A DNA stretch of 64,000 bases from RGIG6178 sp045612885 (lineage in GTDB: Bacteria > Bacillota_I > Bacilli_A > RFN20 > DUOF01): positions 18,257 to 82,256 of the forward strand of contig JAZKZZ010000015.1 in NCBI GenBank assembly GCA_045612885.1, written 5' to 3'. The translations under genes were made by a program, and so were the position numbers. Shown here in pieces: positions 1 through 9,808 of the stretch. A model generated the notes under the pieces. That model searched no databases. It worked only from the letters and a program-made list of their open reading frames with translations, and was not told where the DNA came from. Position 1 is the first letter of the stretch. Every line of letters starts with the position of its first letter.

Positions 1-72
1 CTCCCCATATTAATACCATTATATCAAATTATCAATATTTTATATTAATATCCTTATTTTTTTATAATTAAA

Positions 73-99
73 AAAGTGAATCACAAATTAATTCACTTT
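73..99 (-). terminator. intrinsic terminator of the sugar/glycogen operon
   Basis: A perfect inverted repeat (aaagtgaat at 73-81, attcacttt at 91-99) is followed on the minus strand by a T run. The stop codon of the GH13 gene (88-90) lies in the loop, so gene end and terminator overlap. Confidence 0.8.
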
Positions 100-1848
100 A
101 ATAATAATTTCTATTTTATTAGGTTCTAGCACGATTTCATTTTGTGTTTTTTCAGTTAATAGTGATTTATACGTTTTTCCATCGCTATAAACATATGTTT
201 CATCGCTTACATTAGTAAGAATTACAATTTCTTCTTTATCATTTATTCTTTTATATACAATAATTCCATCACTTGACCTAATAAACTCTAATTTTCCTTC
301 TTTAAATACTTTATGATTCCTAATATTAGCTAATTTTTTATACCAATTTAAGATATCTTTGTTTTCTTTTCCCCATGGATAACATCTTCTAGAAAAATCA
401 GGAGCATCCTCCTCAATTCCTACTTCATCACCATAAAATATACTTGGTATTCCATAGAACGTATACTGTAGTCCACTTATAATTTTTAACTTATCTATAT
501 AATTATCTTTTTCTTTTAATATAGATAATATTCTCCTTGTATCATGACTACCAATTAAATTCATTAAATTATGTTTAACAAACTCAGGATAGTTGTTTTC
601 TATCATTTGATAAACATAAAATAATTTATTGCAATCATTATCGTAAACATAACTAATAAGTGCATCTTTTAAAGGGTAATTCATAACACTATTTAACTCT
701 TCGCCCAAAAAGTAACCTCTACGATTACTATAGGCAATTTTTGTAGAAGCATCTTCCCACACTTCACCTATAATAAGTGCATCTTTTTTCACACTATAAA
801 CGCTAGCACAAATCTTAGTTAATAGCTCATGGTGAATTTCATCTACTACATCTAATCTAAATCCTAGCAACCCCATATTCATATACTTAGTGATAATCAT
901 AGAAATATACTCTTGTAAATCTTTATTAGATTGATTAACACTAGGTAAAGTTTTTATTCCCCACCAAGAAGCATAATCATCTGGCCAATTATTAAAATTA
1001 AACCAATCATAATATATAGATTCTTTAGAATTATATGCACCTACTACATCAAAATGATTATTCTTATTAAAGTAAATACTATCACTACCGATGTGATTAA
1101 ATACACCATCTAAAACTATCCCTATTTTTCTTTCTTTAGCTTCATTAATTAACTCCTGTAATATTTCTTCATTTCCATACATTGGATCGATTTTTTCATA
1201 ATTACTAGTATCATATTTATGATTACTTGGAGCCATAAAAATTGGTGATAAATAAATGATATTTACTCCAATATTTTTTAAATAATCGAGTTTATCTATT
1301 ACCCCTTTTAAATTACCACCAAAGACCTCATAATTTAATAAAGTTCTATCAGTAGTATTCTTAGTAATACTTCCTCCCCAATCATTTCTATAAACAAATC
1401 CATCACGAATATTCACTTTTCCAATTTTATTAAATCTATCGACAAAAATATGATAGATAATTCCACCTTTATATAAAGACGAAATATCTCTTTCTCTTTT
1501 TATGACGGTAAGTGGAAATTCTTCATTACTAGTAAGACTAGCATCATATCTATTACTTTTATTAACATATAAAATTCCATCATTAGTATCAACTTCAAAA
1601 TGATACCAGTGTAATCCTATATCAGATAATTTAGTATTACATTCATATACAAAATAGTTAATCTCATAAGATGATAAATTACACTCTAAAAATTGAGTAT
1701 AATTATTTTTTTCATACCTTACTACTAACGTTACTTTATTAACTTTTGTATCACATCTTACTTTTATCTTAAAATTAATGTTTTGATTTTTTTTAACTGG
1801 TCCTGTAGGAAATTTATCGATATTTGGATCAAATATAACCTTTTCCAT
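88..1848 (-). CDS. GH13 alpha-amylase family enzyme (neopullulanase/cyclomaltodextrinase type)
   Basis: Cytoplasmic glycoside hydrolase of family 13, about 586 residues, with no signal peptide. An N-terminal beta-sandwich of about 115 residues precedes the (beta/alpha)8 barrel, as in neopullulanase-like enzymes. Barrel motifs are visible: YHIFVDRF, LDGVFNHIG, GFRLDVVDE (nucleophile Asp about 333), IIGEVWED (acid/base Glu about 362) and LIGSHDTRR (third Asp about 436). It likely cuts alpha-1,4/1,6 links of maltodextrins released from glycogen. It is the last gene of the glycogen operon, two bases after the glgP stop. I chose the ATG at 1848; a TTG at 1863 would overlap glgP, and neither start has a strong Shine-Dalgarno site. 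Substrate preference cannot be read from sequence. Confidence 0.88.
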   Translation of the reverse strand: MEKVIFDPNIDKFPTGPVKKNQNINFKIKVRCDTKVNKVTLVVRYEKNNYTQFLECNLSSYEINYFVYECNTKLSDIGLHWYHFEVDTNDGILYVNKSNRYDASLTSNEEFPLTVIKRERDISSLYKGGIIYHIFVDRFNKIGKVNIRDGFVYRNDWGGSITKNTTDRTLLNYEVFGGNLKGVIDKLDYLKNIGVNIIYLSPIFMAPSNHKYDTSNYEKIDPMYGNEEILQELINEAKERKIGIVLDGVFNHIGSDSIYFNKNNHFDVVGAYNSKESIYYDWFNFNNWPDDYASWWGIKTLPSVNQSNKDLQEYISMIITKYMNMGLLGFRLDVVDEIHHELLTKICASVYSVKKDALIIGEVWEDASTKIAYSNRRGYFLGEELNSVMNYPLKDALISYVYDNDCNKLFYVYQMIENNYPEFVKHNLMNLIGSHDTRRILSILKEKDNYIDKLKIISGLQYTFYGIPSIFYGDEVGIEEDAPDFSRRCYPWGKENKDILNWYKKLANIRNHKVFKEGKLEFIRSSDGIIVYKRINDKEEIVILTNVSDETYVYSDGKTYKSLLTEKTQNEIVLEPNKIEIIIKVN

Positions 1849-1850
1849 AA

Positions 1851-4235
1851 CTATAATTTCCAAATCTTCTTAACGTAATCTTTAATACTTCTATCACTTG
1901 AAAAATAATAATTTCTAGCAATACTTAATAAAGTTTTACGATACCATTCATCACCATTTCTATAAGTCATATCCATTAATGCATCTGCTCTTATATAATC
2001 AGCAAAATCTGCTAAACACATATAAATATCTCTATGAGGAGTTTCTCCTAGTAAATATTGACTAATATCATGGAAAGATTCACCATTAAATCCATTATCT
2101 AGATAAGTAATAACTCTTCTTATTCTCTCATCACTATTGTAGTAATCCATTGGATGATATCCTTTTTCATCAATCATAGCTTTTTCTTCTTTTGTTAAAC
2201 CAAATGAGAATGAGTTATCAATTCCACACTTTTCCATAATTTCAATATTTGCACCATCAATAGTATCAATCATTAAGGCTCCATTAAAGATAGCTTTCAT
2301 ATTACCAGTACCACTAGCTTCTTTACCCACAAGTGATATTTGTTCACTTACATCCGTAGCAGGTGTCAATAACTCAGATACAGAAACTGAGAAGTTCTCC
2401 ACGAATACAACTTTAATTTTCTTGTTAGCAATTGGATCATTCTCAATATGTTTAGCAAGTTGAGTCACCAATCTAATAATTCTCTTTGCCATATAATAAC
2501 TACTAGCAGCTTTACCTGCAAAAATAAATGTTTGAGGCGTCATATCCCAATCAGGATTATTTCTTAATTCACTATATAAATAAATGATTCTTAAAACATT
2601 TAATAATTGCCTTTTATATTCATGAATTCTTTTTGCCTGAACATCGATTCTAGCGTTAGGATCTATCTCAATACCTTGAGTTTCTTTTAAATATTTAGCG
2701 AATCTTTTCTTATTTTCTAATTTAACTTTCTTTAGTTCTTCTAAAGTTTCACTTTCATGAGCAAATTTTTCTAATTTTTTAAGCAAACTAGCATCAGTTA
2801 AATATTCTTTTCCTACTCTTTTACTAATAAATTTATCAAGTAATGGATTAGCTTCTGCAACCCATTTTCTATGTGAAACACCATTAGTAACATTTACAAA
2901 TTTTTCAGGATAGATACTATAATAATTCTTTAATAAATCGTTCTTTAAAATATCTGTATGTATCTCACTAACTCCATTTACACTGTGACTTGCATAGACA
3001 GCTAAATTCGTCATATAAACTTTCCCATTAGAAAGAATTGCCATATTTTCCACTTTTGCACCATCAAACTTATATTCATATTTAAGTTGATCTCTAAGTC
3101 GTCTATCTAACTCTCTTAAAATTAGAGCTATACGTGGCATATATTTTTCTACCAACCAATATGGTTGTACCTCTAATGACTCACTTAAAATAGTGTGATT
3201 AGTATAACTTATAGTTTCTCCTACCATTTTAAACGCTTCATCCCAAGATAAATAATATTCATCTAATAAAATTCTCATTAATTCTACTACCATAAACACA
3301 GGATGAGTATCATTTAAATGAACTGCCATATGTTTAGGAAGTGTTGAAATTCTATGTCCTCTTGCGATATGTTCTTTAATAATATTTTGAATAGCAGCAC
3401 TTGCTAAAAAATACTCTTGTTTTAATCTTAAAGCCTTACCATACTCATTATCATCAGCAGGATACAAATAATCATTAATTGCATTTATATCCCTAGCAAT
3501 TTGCTCTTCTCTTAGTTTTTCTTCATCAGTTAAAACGCCAGTTTTATTAGAAAGATAATTAGCTTTCCATAAACGTAAATATGCATTTCCTTCTAATTTA
3601 TATCCAGTCATCACCAAATCACAAGGAATAGCCTCTACGCAAATAGGATTATTCAATTTGTAATGGTATGTGCCAAAATAATCCACATTTTCTTCTAATT
3701 CGCCACCAAAATACACTTTAACAGCTTTATCTTTCTTCTCATTTAGCCATACATGACCTTTATCCAACCATTGATCTGCTTCTTCTTTTTGTTCTCCATC
3801 AACAATTTTTTGTTTAAATAAGCCATATCTATACAAAAGAGAATGTCCCATTGCACGGTAATTTAAAGTAGCCAACGATTCTAGAAAACAGGCAGCAAGT
3901 CTACCTAAACCACCATTACCTAAACCCGCATCATTTTCTTGTTTAATAACATCTTTAAGATTCTTTTTGTGAGATTTAAGTATTTTATCTACTTTACTAT
4001 ATTCTCCCATATTCCATAAGTTATTTTCTAAACAATTACCAATTAAAAATTCTATAGAAATATAGTTAATAGCTTTCTTTCCTCTATTGTTTGCAATTGT
4101 TTCATCTGATTTTTCCACAACTTCCTTACTAACAAGATAAGCCAAAACATCATGAATTTCTTCATTAGTAGCAGTATCTAAATTCTTATTAAAATCTTTC
4201 TTTAATTGCTTATTTAAGATTTCTTCATTAAGCAT
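1851..4235 (-). CDS. glgP: glycogen/alpha-glucan phosphorylase
   Basis: Pyridoxal-phosphate enzyme that releases glucose-1-phosphate from glycogen chain ends. It is 794 residues, normal for the family. The C-terminal PLP signature EASGTGNMKAIFNGALMIDT carries the cofactor lysine, and VTNGVSHRKWVAEANPLL and DVQAKRIHEYKRQLLN are also family motifs. The start ATG follows AGGGGGAATAAG. It lies 10 bases after glgA and directly before the GH13 gene, so it is translated with the glycogen operon. The glucose-1-P it makes would feed the phosphoglucomutase and pgi encoded upstream in the same cluster. Confidence 0.97.
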   Translation of the reverse strand: MLNEEILNKQLKKDFNKNLDTATNEEIHDVLAYLVSKEVVEKSDETIANNRGKKAINYISIEFLIGNCLENNLWNMGEYSKVDKILKSHKKNLKDVIKQENDAGLGNGGLGRLAACFLESLATLNYRAMGHSLLYRYGLFKQKIVDGEQKEEADQWLDKGHVWLNEKKDKAVKVYFGGELEENVDYFGTYHYKLNNPICVEAIPCDLVMTGYKLEGNAYLRLWKANYLSNKTGVLTDEEKLREEQIARDINAINDYLYPADDNEYGKALRLKQEYFLASAAIQNIIKEHIARGHRISTLPKHMAVHLNDTHPVFMVVELMRILLDEYYLSWDEAFKMVGETISYTNHTILSESLEVQPYWLVEKYMPRIALILRELDRRLRDQLKYEYKFDGAKVENMAILSNGKVYMTNLAVYASHSVNGVSEIHTDILKNDLLKNYYSIYPEKFVNVTNGVSHRKWVAEANPLLDKFISKRVGKEYLTDASLLKKLEKFAHESETLEELKKVKLENKKRFAKYLKETQGIEIDPNARIDVQAKRIHEYKRQLLNVLRIIYLYSELRNNPDWDMTPQTFIFAGKAASSYYMAKRIIRLVTQLAKHIENDPIANKKIKVVFVENFSVSVSELLTPATDVSEQISLVGKEASGTGNMKAIFNGALMIDTIDGANIEIMEKCGIDNSFSFGLTKEEKAMIDEKGYHPMDYYNSDERIRRVITYLDNGFNGESFHDISQYLLGETPHRDIYMCLADFADYIRADALMDMTYRNGDEWYRKTLLSIARNYYFSSDRSIKDYVKKIWKL

Positions 4236-4245
4236 CTTATTCCCC

Positions 4246-5739
4246 CTACATTTGTTTATATAAATTCACATAATTATTCATTGAGAAACTCCAACTGAAA
4301 TCTTTTTTCATTACAGTATGAATCTTCTCGGTCCATGACTTTTTATCATGATAATCATTAATTGCTCTTCTTAAAGAATATTCAAAATCCTCAGAACTAC
4401 AATTATGGAAAGTATAACCATTTCCACCTTCAATACATCCGAAATCCTTGATAGTATCTTTTAATCCACCAACTTCTCTAACAAGTGGTACTGCACCATA
4501 TCTACTTGCAATCATTTGTGATAAACCACATGGTTCACTAATTGAAGGCATCATAAAAATATCACTACCTGCATAAATCTTTTTACCAATATCTACTACA
4601 AATCCTAAATATACTCCTACTCTAGTAGGATACTTACGATTTAAATAATTTAAAAAATCTTCATATTGTTTGTCACCAGTTCCAATTGCTACAAGTTGAG
4701 CATCAGTGCTATTTAGTATTCCTTCAATTGTATCTTTAACAAAATCTAGTCCTTTGTTTTGAACTAATCTAGTTACTAAAGATAATACTGGAACATTTGG
4801 ATTAACTTCCACATTAAAGAACTTTTGTAATTCTTCTTTATTTTTCGCTTTATTTTCTAAACTATTACTATCATAATTAACCCAAATGGCTTTATCTACA
4901 CTTGGATTATAGAAAGTATAATCTAACCCATTTACTATACCTGATAATTTATAAGAAACTTGTCGAGCTATGTCATCTAATCCATTACCTCCTTCAGGAG
5001 TTTGAATTTCTTTTGAATAACTATCACTAACTGTAGTAACTCTATCAGCACATAACATACTAGCCTTCATAAAGTTTACATCACCATGATGTAATAACAA
5101 TCCTGAATCTTTTTGATCGAAACCTAATACATCACCTAATATCTCTTTACCATATCTACCTTGATATAAAATATTATGAATTGTTATAATAGTTTTCATT
5201 TCATTATATTTAGGATTATTCCAATTATATGTCTTCAAATACACTGGAACCAATGCACTTTGCCAATCATTACAATGAATAATTTCAGGATAAAAATCTA
5301 AAATCGGTAGCACTTCTAAAACACTCTTAGAAAAAAACGCGAATCTTTCAGCATCATCACCATATCCATAATAATTGTCTCTTTTGAAATATTTTTCATT
5401 ATCTAAGAAATAATAAACCACATTATCTTTTTTATAAGTAAATATTCCACAATACTCTTTTCTCCAAGATAAATTAACATATGTATTAGCAATATATGTT
5501 AATTTTTCTCTTTCAATCTTCATGTTTTTGTAAAGTGGTAAAATAACGCGAATATCACTACCAGGATACTCTTCCTTTAACTTATTAGGTAAACTACCAC
5601 ATACATCTGCTAAACCACCTGTTGCACAAAAAGGTTGTACCTCACTTGTTACATACAAAATTGATTTTTTGAAATCATCACCTTTTTTATTACTAGTTTT
5701 GCTAGGTGTTTTCTTTGCTTTTAATACTTCTTTTGCCAT
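4246..5739 (-). CDS. glgA: glycogen synthase (GT5)
   Basis: Retaining glycosyltransferase that extends alpha-1,4-glucan from a nucleotide glucose donor. The roughly 497-residue protein has a Lys-rich N-terminal tail of about 25 residues, then the GT5 start ILYVTSEVQPFCATGGLADV, and C-terminal donor-site motifs (VTRLVQNKGLD, MMPSISEPCGLSQMIASRYG). The usual KTGGL donor-binding lysine is Ala here (CATGGL); variants without the Lys are known in Bacillota relatives, so this is not evidence of inactivity. I chose the ATG at 5739 because GGGGGA sits 7 bases upstream; a longer start at 5754 would lie inside that site. No glgC (ADP-glucose pyrophosphorylase) is in the window. Confidence 0.95.
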   Translation of the reverse strand: MAKEVLKAKKTPSKTSNKKGDDFKKSILYVTSEVQPFCATGGLADVCGSLPNKLKEEYPGSDIRVILPLYKNMKIEREKLTYIANTYVNLSWRKEYCGIFTYKKDNVVYYFLDNEKYFKRDNYYGYGDDAERFAFFSKSVLEVLPILDFYPEIIHCNDWQSALVPVYLKTYNWNNPKYNEMKTIITIHNILYQGRYGKEILGDVLGFDQKDSGLLLHHGDVNFMKASMLCADRVTTVSDSYSKEIQTPEGGNGLDDIARQVSYKLSGIVNGLDYTFYNPSVDKAIWVNYDSNSLENKAKNKEELQKFFNVEVNPNVPVLSLVTRLVQNKGLDFVKDTIEGILNSTDAQLVAIGTGDKQYEDFLNYLNRKYPTRVGVYLGFVVDIGKKIYAGSDIFMMPSISEPCGLSQMIASRYGAVPLVREVGGLKDTIKDFGCIEGGNGYTFHNCSSEDFEYSLRRAINDYHDKKSWTEKIHTVMKKDFSWSFSMNNYVNLYKQM

Positions 5740-5821
5740 AAAAATTTCCCCCATATAGTTTTATTTTATTATAAATAATAAAAACTAACCATGATTTAGC
5801 TCTCTTTTATCGACAAAAAAA

Positions 5822-5839
5822 GTGCTTTTATTAAAGCAC
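5822..5839 (-). terminator. terminator after the three-gene unknown cassette
   Basis: Stem gtgcttt (5822-5828) and aaagcac (5833-5839) with a 4-base loop, followed on the minus strand by seven T. It ends just before the stop codon of the gene at 5841. It would separate the cassette from glgA transcription. Confidence 0.75.
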
Positions 5840-5840
5840 C

Positions 5841-6527
5841 TTACTTTCTTGTATTAATATTTTTGCTATTTTTATTTAGAATATTTAAAATTGCATCTTT
5901 TAGCATTTTAACATTTGGATAAAAATCCTCATCATAATCGTTATCTAAATCTTCATATGGAAAAACTAAAATTGTTTTAAGTAATATTTCTTGTGGAATG
6001 GTAATAATGCCTGACTTTTCCCCAAAAATTGTATTTTTACTAATGCATATATCATTATGCGTAAAATTATCAATTAATTTACTACCATCAGAAAGAATCA
6101 CATCAACGTTCATTTTAAACGAAGGGAGTCTAAAATCATAAATTATATTTTTTGTTTTAATATCATACCCACGAATGCACATATCATCAAGTTGATTTTT
6201 TCTATATTTCTTTTTTATTTTTTCAAAAGCCTCTGCTTTTTCTTCATTTTCATTTAATGAAACAATGAAAAAACCACCTAACAACACTTCAGATTTAATA
6301 TTAACATCGTTATTAATCATTTCTAATTCTTCTATTAATTCCTCTACACTAACTTTAATCATTTTATTAGAAAATATTCTTGAATATTCATTGTTTAATA
6401 ATTCATTTATATTTTTTATTTCTTCGTTATATTTCTCTTTTATTTGATTTAATTCTTCACAAAGTTTAATACGCTTTTCTTTTAATTCTTGTATTTTTAT
6501 TAAAATCTCATTTAACTCTTTATCCAC
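5841..6527 (-). CDS. hypothetical coiled-coil protein
   Basis: I do not recognise this protein of about 228 residues. Its first 60 or so residues are a Lys/Glu-rich coiled coil; the rest looks like a mixed alpha/beta domain with several Asp-rich turns near the C-terminus (FPYEDLDNDYDEDFYPNV). There is no signal peptide or membrane segment. I chose a GTG start 4 bases after the upstream gene stop, preceded by GAAAGAAAGTGA; a TTG at 6560 would overlap the neighbour by 29 bases. It is the last gene of a three-gene unknown cassette between glgB and glgA. Confidence 0.6.
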   Translation of the reverse strand: MDKELNEILIKIQELKEKRIKLCEELNQIKEKYNEEIKNINELLNNEYSRIFSNKMIKVSVEELIEELEMINNDVNIKSEVLLGGFFIVSLNENEEKAEAFEKIKKKYRKNQLDDMCIRGYDIKTKNIIYDFRLPSFKMNVDVILSDGSKLIDNFTHNDICISKNTIFGEKSGIITIPQEILLKTILVFPYEDLDNDYDEDFYPNVKMLKDAILNILNKNSKNINTRK

Positions 6528-6531
6528 AATA

Positions 6532-7014
6532 TCACTTTCTTTCAATATTTTGACTATCAAGATGCTTTTTACAATTATTTATTGCATTCTCAATCTTTAA
6601 AAAATATTCTTTATATTCATTTCTTAAATCTTCTAATTTGCTTAGTAATCTGTTTTCCCTTAAAATAAAATCCTCTTTTTCTCTAACTAAAGTTTCATTG
6701 CACCAATCAAGCATTTTTTGAGCATTTTCTTCCTTATTATCAAAATTGTTTAAAACATATTCCATCCATTTATCTGATAAAATAAAACTCATTCTTCCAG
6801 ATATTGAATGAATATAAAACTCACATAAAGAATATTGCACATAGCAAGGTCCTCTAAAGTTATTTCCTTCAAGTCTCACCTTACTTCCACTTATAAACTC
6901 TTCATTATCTTCAACTAAAATTAATCCTGAACCCTTATACACGTTTTCATCCCAACTATATCCATTTTCTAATAAAAATTTCTTTATATCGCTATTTTTA
7001 ACTCTAAACCCCAT
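6532..7014 (-). CDS. hypothetical protein with C-terminal coiled coil
   Basis: Unknown cytoplasmic protein of 160 residues. The N-terminal 95 residues look globular and beta-rich with conserved-looking aromatic residues (GPCYVQYSLCEFYIHS); the last 55 form a charged coiled coil. The start is firm: AGGAGG lies 8 bases before the ATG. It is the middle gene of the cassette; the next gene has a similar coiled coil, which suggests that the two proteins may bind each other. No function can be assigned. Confidence 0.65.
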   Translation of the reverse strand: MGFRVKNSDIKKFLLENGYSWDENVYKGSGLILVEDNEEFISGSKVRLEGNNFRGPCYVQYSLCEFYIHSISGRMSFILSDKWMEYVLNNFDNKEENAQKMLDWCNETLVREKEDFILRENRLLSKLEDLRNEYKEYFLKIENAINNCKKHLDSQNIERK

Positions 7015-7016
7015 AG

Positions 7017-7799
7017 TTATTTCCTCCTATAAATGTCTTTATTGTTGATTTCTTTATATTGTCTAGTAGCTAATTTTTCCAGTATTCTTATTGCCGCCTT
7101 TTTATACTTGTGTTCAGCATTAAATAATAAGATTGATTTAGCAAATGTGAACGCCAATACTTCATCTTTTTCTACTAGAACATTAATATTTTTAAATCCA
7201 TATTTTTTTGTCTCATTAAGAAGATTTTTTATTATTTTTGCATTCATATCTCTTAAATGTTTTTTTGATTCTTTACTATCTTTTTCACTATATTCTAGAA
7301 TGATATCTATATATTCTTGATATATTTCATTTGCATCTTCATACACTATATAATCATTTTCACGTTCAGCTTTTTTAAAGATACCATTAAGAAGAATTTT
7401 ATATTCTTTAACTAAATTAATATCGTTAAGCATCTCTCTTGCCATCATTGCTCTAGCAGTATAATGTGACAAACCTTCTTCACCTGGTATATGCACTTCA
7501 TCTATATATCTAGATATTTTTTCTAATTTTTCTATATCACTTTGAGAAATATCTTCATATCTTATTTTCGCAAACAAATCATCATATGTATTAAACTTCA
7601 AATTCTTAACTTGATTATCAATTATAATATTTTCTCCAGCATACATAAATAAATACCAGTTTTGGATTGCATGTATTTCACCTTTTTCTGCTAATAGTTT
7701 CAAGTTTTCTAACATACTGTCTGTATATCCATCAAGCAAATATTTACACCAACAAGTAATAAAATCACTGTATAAGTTAGAAATTTTTCCTCTAGTCAT
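7017..7799 (-). CDS. hypothetical all-helical protein
   Basis: Unknown 260-residue protein, predicted mostly helical, with no membrane segment. Its spacing of helices and the phrase LAEKGEIHAIQNWYLFMYAG resemble a Sel1/TPR-type helical repeat, a kind of protein that occurs at least three more times in this window (25633, 38396 and 42593). First gene of the three-gene cassette; it starts 2 bases before the next gene. The Shine-Dalgarno site is weak (GTGAG). It stands about 150 bases from glgB, so it could have its own promoter. Confidence 0.62.
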   Translation of the reverse strand: MTRGKISNLYSDFITCWCKYLLDGYTDSMLENLKLLAEKGEIHAIQNWYLFMYAGENIIIDNQVKNLKFNTYDDLFAKIRYEDISQSDIEKLEKISRYIDEVHIPGEEGLSHYTARAMMAREMLNDINLVKEYKILLNGIFKKAERENDYIVYEDANEIYQEYIDIILEYSEKDSKESKKHLRDMNAKIIKNLLNETKKYGFKNINVLVEKDEVLAFTFAKSILLFNAEHKYKKAAIRILEKLATRQYKEINNKDIYRRK

Positions 7800-7951
7800 A
7801 CACTCACATCCATTCTCGCCTACATTTTATCATTGTAAATGAGGATTTTCAATGATTTTTTTAAGCCCTAAAAGGTCATAAAAAGAAAAAAACTCACTAC
7901 CAATCTATATAATAGATTTTCATAAGTTTTTATCTAAATTTGTTATAAGTT

Positions 7952-9808
7952 TTAAATCTTCTTTATTAATAATCCTTGATTAGGTTTTAAATTAATCTTG
8001 ATAGAATATTTTTTGCCATGCATATTCGCACTGGTAGTATTAATAAATTCATTATCATCATTACCCTCACCACCATATTTTTTAGCATTAGAATCTAATA
8101 TTACTTCATACTTTCCTTGTTTATTAACACCTAATTCATAATTATCTATACTTGCTGGCGCAAAATTAAACAAGCAAATAAGTTCTTCTCCCTTATGATT
8201 CTTTCTAATAAAGGCAATGACATTATTTTTAGTATCAACATTTAACCATTCAAATCCATTCCAAGAGAAATCTTCTTCATATAGACAAGTATTTTCCCTA
8301 TATGTCCAGTTTAAATCGTGAACAAATTGTTTCATTTTGTTATGTTTTTCATACTCTAACAAGCAAAAATCAATTCCTTCTTTATATGCCCATTCTTTAA
8401 ATTGCGCAAATTCTGTTCCCATAAAAGTTAGCTTTTTCCCAGGATGTGCAAACATATATAACAAGAACACTCTCATTGCATCAAATTTTTGTTCGTAACT
8501 ACCAAACATTTTATTTAATAAAGAACACTTACCATGAACTACTTCATCATGTGATATTGGTAAAATAAAATTTTCACTGAAAGCATAATAAAATGAAAAT
8601 GTTAATTTATTCATATGATGATGTCTAAAAAATGGATCTATTTTGACATATTCTAAACAGTCATTCATCCATCCCATATTCCATTTGTAATTGAACCCTA
8701 AACCTCCAATTTCAATTGGTTTAGTAACCATTGGCCAAGCAGTTGATTCCTCTGCTATCATAAGTGCATAAGGGTGTTCATTAAATATTGCACTGTTTAA
8801 CTTTTTAAAGAATGCAATAGCCTCTAAATTCTTGTTTTCTCCATAAGTATTTTTATCCCATTCTCCATCTTTTCTATCGTAATCAAGATATAGCATACTC
8901 GCTACTGCATCAACTCTTATTCCATCTATATGATATTTATCAAATAACATATTAGCACTACTTACTAAGAAACTTTGTACTTCAGTTTTTCCATAGTTAA
9001 ATATCCTTGTTCCCCATCCTTTATGTTCCATTCTTTTAGGATTAGGATCTTCATAAACATATCCACCATCAAACTCTATTAAACCAAAACTGTCTTTAGC
9101 AAAGTGAGCTGGAACCCAGTCCATAATTACGCTAATATTCGCTTGGTGACACTTGTCTACAAAATACATGAAATCATGAGGTGTTCCAAATCTACTTGTA
9201 ATTGCAAAATACCCTGTTGCTTGATATCCCCACGAACCATCAAATGGGAATTCATATAAAGGCATAAGTTCAATATGTGTGTATCCCATCTCTTGAACAT
9301 AAGGAATTAATTCATCTGCCATTGTTTTATATGAATAGTAATTGCCATCATTATGCTTCTTCCAACTAGCTAAATTTATTTCGTATATATTCATTGGACT
9401 ATTATAATGATTTCTTTTGTTTCTACTTTCTACATATACTCCATCATTCCACTCATATCCTTCAAGAGAATAGACCTTACTTGCATCATCCCCATTAGTT
9501 TGACTATGAAACGAATATGGATCTGCTTTATTTATCACTTTTCCTCTTTTTGTAGTAATCGCATATTTATAACAATCATACACTTTAGCATTATCAACGT
9601 ACACCTCATATATACCTTGAGATATTTTTTTCATTACATGTGCATTTTTATCCCAATTATTAAAGTCTCCTACTACACTAACACTTCTAGCATTAGGAGC
9701 ATAAACTCTAAACACAAATCCATTACCTTCTTTGTGAGCGCCTAGAAACTCATAACTATGATAATATGTCCCCTGATGAAATAAATAACTCTTTTCCTCA
9801 GTTTTCAT
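7952..9808 (-). CDS. glgB: 1,4-alpha-glucan branching enzyme
   Basis: Makes alpha-1,6 branches in glycogen. The 618-residue protein has the short N-terminal CBM48 domain (VFRVYAPNARSVSVVGDFNN) followed by the GH13 barrel. Catalytic residues are in DGIRVDAVASML (Asp), MIAEESTAWP (Glu) and ISHDEVVHGK (Asp). AGGAGG lies 7 bases before the ATG, and its start overlaps the malQ stop by 11 bases, so translation is coupled. The family length is normal for a form lacking an extra N-terminal domain. Confidence 0.97.
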   Translation of the reverse strand: MKTEEKSYLFHQGTYYHSYEFLGAHKEGNGFVFRVYAPNARSVSVVGDFNNWDKNAHVMKKISQGIYEVYVDNAKVYDCYKYAITTKRGKVINKADPYSFHSQTNGDDASKVYSLEGYEWNDGVYVESRNKRNHYNSPMNIYEINLASWKKHNDGNYYSYKTMADELIPYVQEMGYTHIELMPLYEFPFDGSWGYQATGYFAITSRFGTPHDFMYFVDKCHQANISVIMDWVPAHFAKDSFGLIEFDGGYVYEDPNPKRMEHKGWGTRIFNYGKTEVQSFLVSSANMLFDKYHIDGIRVDAVASMLYLDYDRKDGEWDKNTYGENKNLEAIAFFKKLNSAIFNEHPYALMIAEESTAWPMVTKPIEIGGLGFNYKWNMGWMNDCLEYVKIDPFFRHHHMNKLTFSFYYAFSENFILPISHDEVVHGKCSLLNKMFGSYEQKFDAMRVFLLYMFAHPGKKLTFMGTEFAQFKEWAYKEGIDFCLLEYEKHNKMKQFVHDLNWTYRENTCLYEEDFSWNGFEWLNVDTKNNVIAFIRKNHKGEELICLFNFAPASIDNYELGVNKQGKYEVILDSNAKKYGGEGNDDNEFINTTSANMHGKKYSIKINLKPNQGLLIKKI

